From Glandiceps talaboti (Eukaryota > Hemichordata > Enteropneusta > Spengelidae), in contig NC_135554.1 in the NCBI RefSeq assembly GCF_964340395.1, forward strand, positions 12,576,251 through 12,640,250: a DNA stretch of 64,000 nt. Direction: 5' to 3'. Each line of letters opens with the position of its first letter. The stretch's first letter is position 1. The position numbers and the translations under genes are program-made. Shown here one piece after another: positions 1 to 11,200 of this stretch. The notes below the pieces were generated by a model. That model ran no database searches. It was not told the origin of the DNA and saw nothing but the letters and a program-made list of their open reading frames with translations.

Positions 1-1073
1 CTGTTATCAAAATTAAGTCTTTTCTTTCACAGTATAAACAGTTACATGTTAAAAAGACTTATTACCCTAAACAGTTACTGTTAACAATATCACATCTTCC
101 TTCTAACACATTTGTAGCATAAGTCAATTTTGCAGATGTAGCAGACCCACCTTCCTTTCTTAATATGTATCCATGTCCAGTCTCAACATACATATATTAT
201 TCTAACACCAATTTAAATGAACTACATATATAATATAGACCTTGTCACATTGTATTCATTAACACTGCAGGCATTGCCAAACCTATATGGAGAAAAAGGT
301 ATAAGTGGGTAAATGCCTCATTGTAAGAAAGAAGTATTGACCAATCAACTTGATTCAAATTTGTACCCCAACAGAAATGTTGTACAGTATACATATGTTG
401 ACTAATCATGAGGGCAACACATACATCTATTTCCTTGAGGGACTGTGGGTCACCATATCATTGATCATTCAGCATGTATTTAGTAACACAGCCCATTAAT
501 TACCACATTGTATGTCGTGCCTAAAAATTGTATTGTACATGTATACCCTAGAGTTTTCAAATGACAACAGTGAAGATATATAGCTTGAAAAACAACACAG
601 AAATCTGCAAAACTTTAATCCTTTAACCCTTTACTTCCTATATAGTCGGCCCTATATAGGACCCCTAGGGCATGAATAAATATCTAGAGACTTACTTCTC
701 AAGACATTATAACTTTTATAAGCTTAGGACTTTGTTTCTATGACAACTGACCCAACTTAAATGTGGTGTATGTAAAGTTAAGATGTTACAGTGTATAAAA
801 GGTCATTGTTAAGCAAATTGGCATGTTATTATGCAAATGTTACTATTGATTATTCTTCTTATTCACTGCTTATTTAAAATAAAATCAATCCAAAAGTATG
901 AATAAAGTTTATTTTACTCATCACTACTGTTTTTTGTCCTACAATTATCCTACTCTACAGTTTCTCCCTTTTCCTAGCTAATTCCCTACCTGCACATCTG
1001 GATCATTGTACTGGTAATCATCCAATAAGTGATATCATTATAATAATAAATCCAATTTCTCTACAGACATGCA
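1..1073. other. AT-rich non-coding stretch
   Basis: I see no exon, RNA gene or complete element here. Because exon 1 of the large lectin gene opens in mid-domain at 2141, this stretch is probably part of one of its introns. A short palindromic motif (CTATATAG, spacer, CTATATAG) sits at about 637-661. Confidence 0.5.
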
Positions 1074-1561
1074 AGGAATTTAAATCTTGAAACAGAAAAG
1101 CTTCTTGTGTCAGCATTGATTCAGTGTCACTTCGACTACGCCTGTTCGGCATGGTACTCAGGTCTTCCTTAATGATCTAAGTCCGGGCTGCAGGTGGCAC
1201 AAAACATGGTTATTAGATTTCTATTAGATGCCCCCCCCCCCCCAGAACTCACATTGGGATGGACGAATTTCATAAAGTGGGACTATTGCCAGTTGAACAG
1301 AGAGTCAGTCAACTCAAATTAAATCACATTTTAAACATCTATAATGGCTATGCGCCTCAATACATGAGAAACCAAATACACATATATAGAAGTAGTTATA
1401 ATACGAGAAATATCATTTCAACCTTCAAGATTCCCAGAGTTAAAGGCTATGGTATTCATACTTTTAGGTGCACTGGTACTGCAGTATGGAACAGTTTACC
1501 ACTGCCAATACGGCATTCTCAGTGTAAAAGTACATCCAAGAAATCGGTAAAACACATTTAA
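1074..1561 (+). mobile_element. Degraded LINE fragment, C-terminal end of a reverse transcriptase ORF
   Basis: Translation from 1074 reads RNLNLETEKLLVSALIQC, HFDYACSAWYSGL and then a stop. After a frame change it continues LQVAQNMVIRFLLDA, a run of 11 C, and then 1259-1561, which reads GMDEFHKVGLLPVEQRVSQL and ends with FRCTGTAVWNSLPLPIR. The pattern FDYACSAWYSGL ... FRxTGTAxWNSLP is the usual C-terminal region of CR1/L2-type LINE ORF2 proteins. Stops and a frameshift show it is dead. It is a different family from the intact LINE at 3.9-8.2 kb, whose matching end reads FTGTAFWNSLPPSIR. Confidence 0.75.
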
Positions 1562-2140
1562 TGCCAACCTGCGGAGAAAACTTTAACGTTCTCCATATCT
1601 TACTGAAAGCACAAGAGAACTTAAATGACATTTATTTGACGAAATGTTATATTTCTCTAGATTTCACTGAATATTTGGTATATTGATTATTGACTTTAAA
1701 AGAATCATGTGCTTGAAAATCACTAAAAAACAAAACAATATTGACTGCTCTCGTCAATTGTTGATATTTTTGATAGTTTTAGCGCCATTTTTTTCCAAGG
1801 AATAATATCAATATGATTTTTTGTAAATGCAAACTGGTCAAAAAATTACTTTTTTCGAAATTTAAGGAAAAAATAAAACAATTAGTACTTTACTAACGGA
1901 AATGTTGGCCTATAAAACATGCATTTTGTTCAATTTCACCCTCAAGGCCTATGGCCTCCCTAACTGTATTTAATGTTTGCATGCAATAATTATGTCAATT
2001 CTATGAATGTATACGTAAATGTTATTCTTGTCCCAAGCAATAAACTACAAAGTCAAGTATAGAATTAGATTCGGCATCTACTTGCAACACTGTACGATTA
2101 TCACAAATGAACATATACAGCAGTGTATTTAAATAAACAG
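1562..2140. other. Intron, nothing coding seen
   Basis: AT-rich sequence between the LINE fragment and the first visible exon. Part of 1562-2050 may be the 3' untranslated region of the LINE fragment. It contains ATAAA-type motifs but no exon signals I can support. Confidence 0.4.
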
Positions 2141-2289
2141 AAACTGGGCTTCTGGACAACCTGACAATGCTGGTGGACTATTTCGAGAAAACGAGGATTG
2201 TGTTAATATTGATCATGGTAATAATATTGGGAAATGGTATGATAACAGGTGCTCAGACAACAAGCGATTTGTATGTAAAATAGATAAAC
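2141..2289 (+). CDS. Exon 1 in window: last exon of C-type lectin domain 1
   Basis: Acceptor AACAG, phase 2 in; donor C|GTAAGT, phase 1 out. It reads NWASGQPDN ... EDCVNI ... GKWYDNRCSDNKRFVCK, the usual WxxGQPDN, EDCV and C...RFVCK end of a C-type lectin domain. It is homologous to exon 4 and has the same phases. Its two partner exons must lie left of the window. Confidence 0.8.
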
Positions 2290-5200
2290 GTAAGTAAAGC
2301 ACTTTATATATGTCATCCATAGAGGTCATATCCATAGATATATATAGTTAGATAATACTTTTTAACAAAAAACAAATTTAAACAATGTGTTCCGTAAGGG
2401 TAATTTTGAGGTGTGTTTTTTGTTTCTACACATAATAATTGCTGGAATGCAAAAATCTAGGCTATAAGTAGGATGTCGTTTAGTCCATGATATACCTCTC
2501 AATTGACGAAAAGGTGTGCCAAACTACGAGAAATGTGAACGGACTTTGCAGTATCAATCTAAGTATATAGTTGAACTGGTGTAATGGTTTTAGTACAACT
2601 GGATTCAGTAGTACTATAGACATGAAAAAGTGTCTGTCTTTCTGTCTGTCTGTCTGTCTGTATGTCTGTCTGTGTAAACAAGTTAAAGTCAACTGCTGGA
2701 CCAATTGCTTTGATATTTTGTGGTCATTTTACTTTGAGGGCACGTGTCTCGTTTGGAGATTGTTTCAATGAAAATAATCGCTTCAGTGTTGTGCGTTTTG
2801 GGTCAAAATATGATTTTTTTTGTAAAAAGAAGAAAAAACCCTGTGAATTTTGAAGTCCCACGGAAAATTGTCGAAAAAGCTGATATGACCGCTATATATT
2901 CTCAGTAAACGAAAGCTTGACTCGATTTCACTCGGCCTTTGCGATCCCCAACATATCCAAGATACTGTAGAAATTATTGACTGTCCGTTATGCCAAGTTG
3001 TAGCAGACAATTAATCTTGTTGGTTATCAGTTGGAAAGTAAACAATTAGCACCATAAAACTCATTGAGACCATGTGTCGTCATTTTAGTGTCACTTTACC
3101 CTGTTGTCTAGCTGTGGACTCAAACTTCATTAATTTAGTTACTAGTATCCATGGTTACCATGATACCGGTCTATATTCTGATTCTATACAACTCGCTTAT
3201 GGCATGCGACACCGTTACATAACACTCAGTTCAAGAATTTCGCGATCCATGCCACAATGAAATGAATTTCCATTGCTCTCAAGTTCGTTTGGTTTCTCGA
3301 AATCTAAAAATCAGATCTGAACAGAACCTTATCGATATATTTTGATATAGATACCTTTTAATACAATCAACTCAAATACCTTGGACGGTCTAGAATGAAG
3401 CCAATCAATATCCGAAAATTGGGGAAAATTTGACCCAATTTAATCACATGCAACACAGTAAAAATTTGAAACAACATTTACTTTCTCATTTGCATTGTCC
3501 TGATAATATCAATACGGATAAAAGCACGCATACGTGTGTTCCGTCAGCAAACTCGCCCTCAGTATCCAAAGATTTATATATACAAAAGGGAGAATATTTT
3601 CGAGATCAATCTATGATTATAACGCAACAGTTGGTGTGCCGTGTCTTCTATCTGCCTGAGTATAAGAGCACACTTGTGTGTGACGATAACTGTTTGACTA
3701 ATTCCCGACTTATATACGATTTTTTGTTTATTACCATATATAAGATTTTTTTTACAGTTTGCACAATAAAGTAAATACAGGTTGATAATTTGGTAATGGG
3801 AGTCAGAAAAATAGCATAATGCTAGTCGAGTCTGACACCGTAGACACTGGAATGTTACAACGTTACTAAAGCAAAGCAACTAGAGGGTAGTGTACACGTA
3901 AAGAAAATATCAGATACAAATAACATAAATACAAATAAATAATTAAATACAAAATGTACAATTAGTGGACATAGTCTTTAATGAGTGTGTTTTTTAGTGA
4001 ATCACGAAATGAAGTTCTAGATGGTTGTGATCTAATACTAGGTGGTAGACTGTTCCAAAAGGCCGTACCTGTGAAACATATTGCAAACTTGCCTATGGAT
4101 GTGATTACTTTAGGTAGAAGGAGATTTCCCCTACCCTTGAACCTAGTACTATATTCATGAACTGGTGGAGTGCAATAATCTGTAAAACGGTGAGGTAACC
4201 TGTTGGTTAATAAATCATACATGAAAGTACAAAGTTGGAGTTTATGTAATTTGAATATATCAAGAATTTGAAGTTCACTAAATAAATTGTTAGAATGTGC
4301 AGAGATACAACTAAAAGTAATAGCTCTGACTGCCATTTTTTGAGACTTGTGAATACATGTCAGATGTGATGAATATGTAGATCCCCATACTTCAATACCA
4401 TAGGTGATGTGTGGTTGGATAAAAGATTTGTATATCAGAATAAGGATATCTTTAGGTACAAAATGTCTTAATTTGAACAAAATACCAACTTTTTTCCTAA
4501 CAGTGGAGTTTACCATTTGAATATGCTTTGACCAATTTAGGTGTTTATCTAAAATAACACCAACAAAAGTTGTTGACTCCACTTCATCAATAACCCTACT
4601 ACTAATGTGGAGAGAACCTTCAAGGGATATTTTTCTCCTAGTATTTCTAAATAGAATGTAGTTTGTTTTGAGATGATTAATGGTAAGTTTATTTACATTG
4701 CACCACTTTAATACGTTATTTAAGTGGGCATCAACATTAGATAAATTTATATTGTAATGATTGTCAGGAAAAGTGTGAAATAAATTAGAATCATCTGCAA
4801 ATAATCTGAACTGGAAAAAAATGGATGAGGAAGCAATGTCGTTGATAAATAACAAAAATAAAGTGGGACCTAAGACAGAACCTTGTGGCACTCCACATTG
4901 AATAATACGGTTAGATGATGTGTTACTACTAGCATGGATATATTGGTATCTATCAAATAAATAATCAGTGAACAATTTCAAAGGCAATCCCCTAATGCCA
5001 TAATGGGCCATTTTCGAAAGAAGAATTTCATGATTAATAGTATCAAAAGCCTTGGAAAAGTCGAGAAAAATGCCAAGAGTGACTCTGCCTTCATCCATCC
5101 GCTTGATAAGATAATTGACAAGGTTAATAAGGGACAATTTTGTGCTATATTTTTTGCGAAACCCATATTGATGCTCGTAAAGAATATTATTTTTTTCTAT

Positions 5201-8200
5201 ATAATGCATTAGACGATTATTTACAATGGTTTCTAATACTTTGCTTAAAAGAGGTAAAACTGATATTGGCCTGTAGTTGCCAGGGTCATCAGTGGCTCCC
5301 TTTTTAAAGATGGGTGTAACTTTTGTTATTTTAAGTGTTGTGGGGAAGATTCCTGAAGAAATAGATAGGTTGAAAATATAAGCTAAAGGTTTAGATATTA
5401 TTGCTGCTCCATTAATAAGAAATTTAACTGGTACATCATCATGACCACACGCCTTTTTAATGTTCAATGAATTTATGAGATTATAGACCTCAGCTTGTGT
5501 AGTGGGATTCATAAAAAATGAATTAGTTAAAGGAGTAGATAAATAGTCTTTGAAATTATGATTGGTTGAATTAATATTACTAGCCAAATTAGGACCTATT
5601 TTAACAAAGTAGTCATTCAAAGCTTCAACAATATCACTGATCTCAGAGATGTGGGTATTAGAATCATTTGATACAATATGCAGACTATCAGGCAAAGTTT
5701 TCCTAGCTATTCTTCCTTGACCTCCAAGTACTTCTTTAATAGTTTTCCAAGTCATATTTGAATTGCCTTTGTTGTCCATAAAAACAGTACTATAATGCAA
5801 CTTTTTGGCATTCATAATTACAGACAATAGCATATTTCTGAATTTTTTGTATACATCAACAGCTGCACCATCAAAGTTTGAATTTAAAACCTTAGAATAA
5901 AGTTTATGTTTAGTTTTGATAGATTTCCTAATGGCTCTAGTGATCCATGGTTTCCTAGCCTTTTTGTTGCTGATTATTTTTGTGGTAATTGGTGCATGCT
6001 TGTTACAAATCCTACTAAAAATTAAATGAAATCTGTTATAAGCAGCGTTAACATCAGTACAATCATAGACACCTTCCCAGGATACATTTGCAAGTTCATC
6101 ACAAAAGTGAGAAGGGTCATAATGATCATAATTTCGAAATGAAATTTTTTGTCTATGAGATATTCTAATAGGGTGGTTTTCTACTAAAGCAAAAATAGGG
6201 AAGTGATCTGATATATCAGTGGTTAATGTTCCAGTATAGATTTGATACTGATTTATATTAGTATAAATATGATCAATAATTGTTGCAGATGAGTCTGTCA
6301 CTCTGGTTGGTGTGGAAATTAACTGATGGAAACAAAGGCACTCCATGGATGTGAGAAAGGATTCAATACTTACTGAACTAGTTCTATTATTTGCATCAAT
6401 ATTAAAATCCCCCATTAAGATAAAGTGTTTTTTTTCTAACTTAAATCTCCTCAGTACATTTAACAACTCCTCTTGAAATTCTACAATGTCAGTATTTGGT
6501 TTCCTATAAATAATACCAACTATAGCATTTCTATTACCAGTATGTACCTCCAACCATAGAGATTCTGAATGAATGACATTTACTTCAAGTAATTTATAAT
6601 TAAGAGATGAATGTATATAAGCCCCTACCCCACCACCCCGACCTGCGTTACGACAGTTTACTTCAAATGTATATCCTTTCAAATTACAAGTACTTAAATT
6701 GGATGTACCCCAAACCTCGGAAATACCAATAACAGAAAACTTAGACTGAATTATATCTTTATATAACAATTTTAAACCTTCAAAATTTCTATTTAAAGAC
6801 CTAATGTTAACATGTGAAACACAAAATGACCTGTTCGTTATTACATTATAGTGGTCATCAAAACTGGTCGGTGGCAATGAAGAATAGCCTACATCAAATA
6901 AATCATTGAAATCATTGTTATTATTATCTGTAGTTTATGATAACTGTTACTAAATATGGATTATTCCAACAAGAATGTTTTGTCCAGTAAGTAGGGTTCT
7001 GCAAGTTTATGTTCAGTACCTCACCCAGTCTGTGGTACAAGTCTTTGTGTAAGAGGTGATTGAACTTCATATTTTATGTAAAACTAAGTAGTGTATAGTG
7101 TTCATGAACAGCTGTAGATGGTAAAATACGTTGTGTTCAACATCTGGAAGTGTTGTTGCAATAGGGAGATACTGGTAGCAGATGGCAGTAAGCAATGTAT
7201 GGTTCGAACGTTCACAGTTTAGTGTCACATAATTCTGGATAAATCTGTTTCTCTTGATATAATCAATGGTCTTGACTGAGTATCCTTTTTCACGTATATC
7301 TTACCATTATTGGTCCACATGAACTGATATCGTGCTTGTTTTCTTTGTGTATTCACCTTATACAGTAGTTGACGTGTAGCTGGTAGTAGATTCTCGTTAA
7401 TATATATCTTTGCTGTGCTATCCAGACCAAAATCCTTGGCATTGGTATTCTTTAATTTCTTTCTGTTGTCATAGACTTCATTTCTTGACTTTCTTGTGGT
7501 AAACCTCACAATAATGGGTCTAGGCCGTGTCTGTGTTGTAGCTGCAGCTGCGTTACCACGTTTGTTTTGAACTCCGATGCGATGTGCAATGTCGATGTCA
7601 TTTTCGTCTATTGCTGGGTTTGTTTTCTTGAAAATTGATATCACGGTACCGATAACATCTTCACCATCTTTCTCTGGTACACAGCTCACCTCAAGGTTTG
7701 TTCTGCGGTTGTACTGATTAAGGCTGGCCAGGTCGTCTTCGACTATTTTCAGTTGTTGGCTCAGTTGCGTATTTTCGTGTTGTAGCTTTATGTTGGCCCG
7801 TTCTATGGTTTCCACACGAGTTGACATTTCTTCGTATTTTGCAATGAAGAAGTCCATGGAGTTATTCAGCTCAGTTTGCGTTAGTTTAACTTCTTGTATG
7901 TCGGTAGCAATATTTGTAAGCTGCATAATGATAGGTTGTAGTAATCTTTGGAAATGGTCTGTAGTAGGGATGTCATCACCTAGTCTCGGCGCGGCCATCT
8001 TGCCCTCTGCAGAGTCACTTCGTGTCACTGGTTTCCCAAATCTTTTTGAGTTACATTTACCACATAGCATCAAGTCACCTTGACGTAGCTTCACTGACCC
8101 TTTCCTGTTGTCACAGTCACCACATTTCATAGTTTGTCAGTTATAAAGCGTTCAAAACGCCAAATAACATTTGAAAAATCAGAGCGGTTGCAAACCACAT

Positions 8201-11200
8201 GTTGCTCCGCAAACAGCGCCCTCGTTAGACAAGCTTGATACATTCTGGTACAGACCTTGGAACAATACTTGGAGTGGAGATACGTTTACGTTCTGGAATA
8301 TGTGGAAGTCACTCCTTTGACCTTTGAACTTTCATATGAATATGTGGGTTCTAGGGTAAATGGTTTTATCACTTTTATTGAATAACGAATGAATAGACAG
8401 AAGATGTTCAAAAAAATGTTGATTTCGACCAAATAGGGCATAATTTGGTTTTGTCACTTTTATTGTCTTATTACCAAAAGCGTGCTTATCAAATTTATAA
8501 GACGTGCTTATAAAGCCGCTAATGTGACCAAAAAAGGTTGCTGCATTTTGGGGCGGCTTACTTAAAATACAATCTTTATCGCTTGTATTGTATTACTGAT
8601 GATTGAACCGAAGCTGGTTGGGAAGACTTCGGGTGGGTGTACTTATGTTAAAAAATGACTTAACTCACACACAGTCACTGTTATATTTTCGAAATCGGCA
8701 ACAATCTGTGTAGAACTCTGGAGACTGATTGCATGAATAATAAACAGCATTGTATTGAAAATTGGAGGTTTTCGGCTATTGCCCGCAAAAAGTCAAGCAC
8801 ATGATGATTCTCGAAATAGGCAACAATATTTTTGACCATATTTAAAGTACACCGCTCGAAATTACACCCTTCTTGGTCTTTTCATTCATAATACAATATA
8901 AGTGATAAAAACATTTTAAGTACACCGCCTGAAATCACGTCTTTCAATCGCACTACAGTAAAAATGCTAAGTAATCCTAAATAATCATGCCTTTCTTGGT
9001 ACAGGTTGTAAATATGGATGGGAGTACTGGTCGTCAAACTCGTACTGCTATTATTTTTCAAGTACGACGAAGAACTGGACCGATGCACGAGACGATTGTC
9101 GTGGTAGAGAGGGTCACACTGACCTTGCAAGCATACATAGTTCTGGTGAAAATGTAAGAATACGCAATTTTTCTGGTATATTATTTCTGTTAGAATGAAT
9201 GATTTTACCAATCTATAAAACACACGATCGGGTTAACATCAAATGCTGCTGCTGTAGTACTGAATATAAACCGACACATTTGCTCGACACTTTACATACT
9301 TTATTTCAATCATGTACAATTTTTGGGTATAAGTGAAGGAAACTCACCATAAGACTTTATGAATTTGTTATAAATGAGGAAAGAAAAGTGACACATGTAG
9401 GAATCGAACCCACGTCCCCCTAAACACTAGTCAGAGTGCTCTAACCAGCTGAGCTAACGTGTCAACTGGTAGATTCCGTGAATCGTTCCAAGATGTCTTT
9501 CTATCCTCGAGGCGGTGGTGAGAAGCCAACTCATTTTTTAATGCTTAACCTTTCAACCTAAGGATCTAAATAGATTCACAGGTCTCCCTGCCTAAGGGGT
9601 GGCCAACTTAGGAATCGGTTATTACAGTAGTGAGACTTTTAAAGGCTTTTTAAATAAAGTTTTGGGTATAAGTGGAAGAAAGTCACCATAAGACTTTATG
9701 AATTTGTTATAAATGAGGAAAGAAAAGTGACACATGTAGGAATCGAACCCACGTCCCCCTAAACACTAGTCAGAGTGCTCTAACCAGCTGAGCTAACGTG
9801 TCAACTGGTAGATACCGTGAATTGAACCCACGTCCCCTAAACACTAGTCAGAGTGCTCTAACCAGCTGAGCTAACGTGTCAACTGGTAGATACCGTGAAT
9901 TGAACCCACGTCCCCTAAACACAAGTCAGAGTGCTCTAACCAGCTGTCAACTGGTAGATTCCGTGAATCGTTCCAAGATGTCTTTCTATCCTCGAGGCGG
10001 TGGTGAGAAGCCAACTCATTTTTTAATGCTTATCCTTTCAACCTAAGGATCTAAATAGATTCACAGGTCTCCCTGCCTAAGGGGTGGCCAACTTAGAAAT
10101 CGGTTATTACAGTAGTGAGACTTTTAAAGGCTTTTTAAATAAAGTTTTGGGTATAAGTGAAAGAAACTCACCATAAGACTTTATGAATTTGTTATAAATG
10201 AGGAAAGAAAAGTGACACATGTAGGAATCGAACCCACGGCCCCCTAAACACTAGTCGACACTTTACATACTTTATTTCAATCATGTACAATGTTTAAAAG
10301 TTGTTTATTTTACATCAGAACTTCATACATGGCTACATTCAAGATAACTCATGGATAGGTCTCAATGACAGATCATCCGAGGGCACATTTGTTTGGAATG
10401 ATGGCACAAGTGTCACTTACACGTAAGTACCAAGAAAATGGGGTGAGTATGTACCGTATCTCGGTATATTTATATGGTACTAGCCAGGGGTATACCATCC
10501 CCAGGAGTTTGTTTATGTATATTGACACCATCAATGAATCATGCAAATGATATTCCCACATAATTCTACAAGTTAGGACGGTTGTACCTACACAATATGC
10601 ACAATCATTTTGCTGTTGCTACTATATGTGCGGCATTGTAGTTACTTGGTGCTTATATTTTATGTTTGAATGTCTACTTACTTTTCAATTACCCTCATTG
10701 TTACATGTGCCATATAAGAGTGTTGTCTTGTTGCTATGTGCATTTATGTCCACTCTTTGGATGTGTGTCCTTTTTCCAACTATTATCGTTGCAATATACA
10801 CCATCATTTGGCTATAATGATATGGATATGGTATCTTGTTGCTAGGTATATTTGAATACATTTCTCGAATTTTTATTCACCTGCCTACCTAACATAGTTG
10901 TTATCTTTACTAAATGTACTGGCATTTGCCCGTTGCTAAGGGCGTGGCCATGTTTGCAAATATATACCATTATCACATAATGAACCCAGGTCAAATTCTT
11001 TGATATTCAAAATTCCAATATCGACACTAATACAATGCATTGCTACATTTAGGCAATTTCCTTGTCCTTTCGAAATAGTAAAAAGAATTAGGGCTTCACC
11101 TTATTTTTCAATATAACATTTATATAAAGGTTAACTTATCTCTTGGATTTGTATTTGTATTATTTTCTGTAATCAAAATTAGAAAGCATTTAAGTTTTAC

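Larger units (their letters stand above)
3880..8230 (-). mobile_element. Apparently full-length non-LTR retrotransposon (CR1/Jockey superfamily), antisense in intron 1
   Basis: Both ORFs are open on the - strand in the order ORF1 (8130-7225) then ORF2 (6877-3962), with 347 bases between them. After ORF2 there is only a short AT-rich 3' end (T-rich TATTTG/ATTTAT motifs on the - strand), which suits CR1-like elements. The 5' border near 8.2 kb and the 3' border near 3.9 kb are estimates. I did not find a convincing target-site duplication. The lack of stops or frameshifts in about 3.8 kb of coding sequence suggests a young copy. Confidence 0.85.
9284..10291 (-). mobile_element. tRNA-related SINE array between 37-bp direct repeats
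   Basis: A 37-base sequence (starting TCGACACTTTACATAC, ending ATGTACAAT) is present at 9284-9320 and again at 10255-10291. Between them lie about three units of some 330 bases, starting near 9324, 9662 and 10147 (GGGTATAAGTG...). Each unit has a tRNA-like head on the - strand with A-box TAGCTCAGCTGG and B-box GGTTCGATTCC. In the middle unit the head is itself repeated about three times at roughly 73-base spacing (9729-9945). The last unit is truncated. It lies wholly inside the intron between exons 2 and 3 of the lectin gene. Confidence 0.8.

Noticed and set aside
9390-9463. Functional tRNA-Thr gene
   Set aside because: Extra base between D-arm and anticodon stem, weak anticodon stem and tandem SINE context. 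Kept only as a tRNA-like SINE head.
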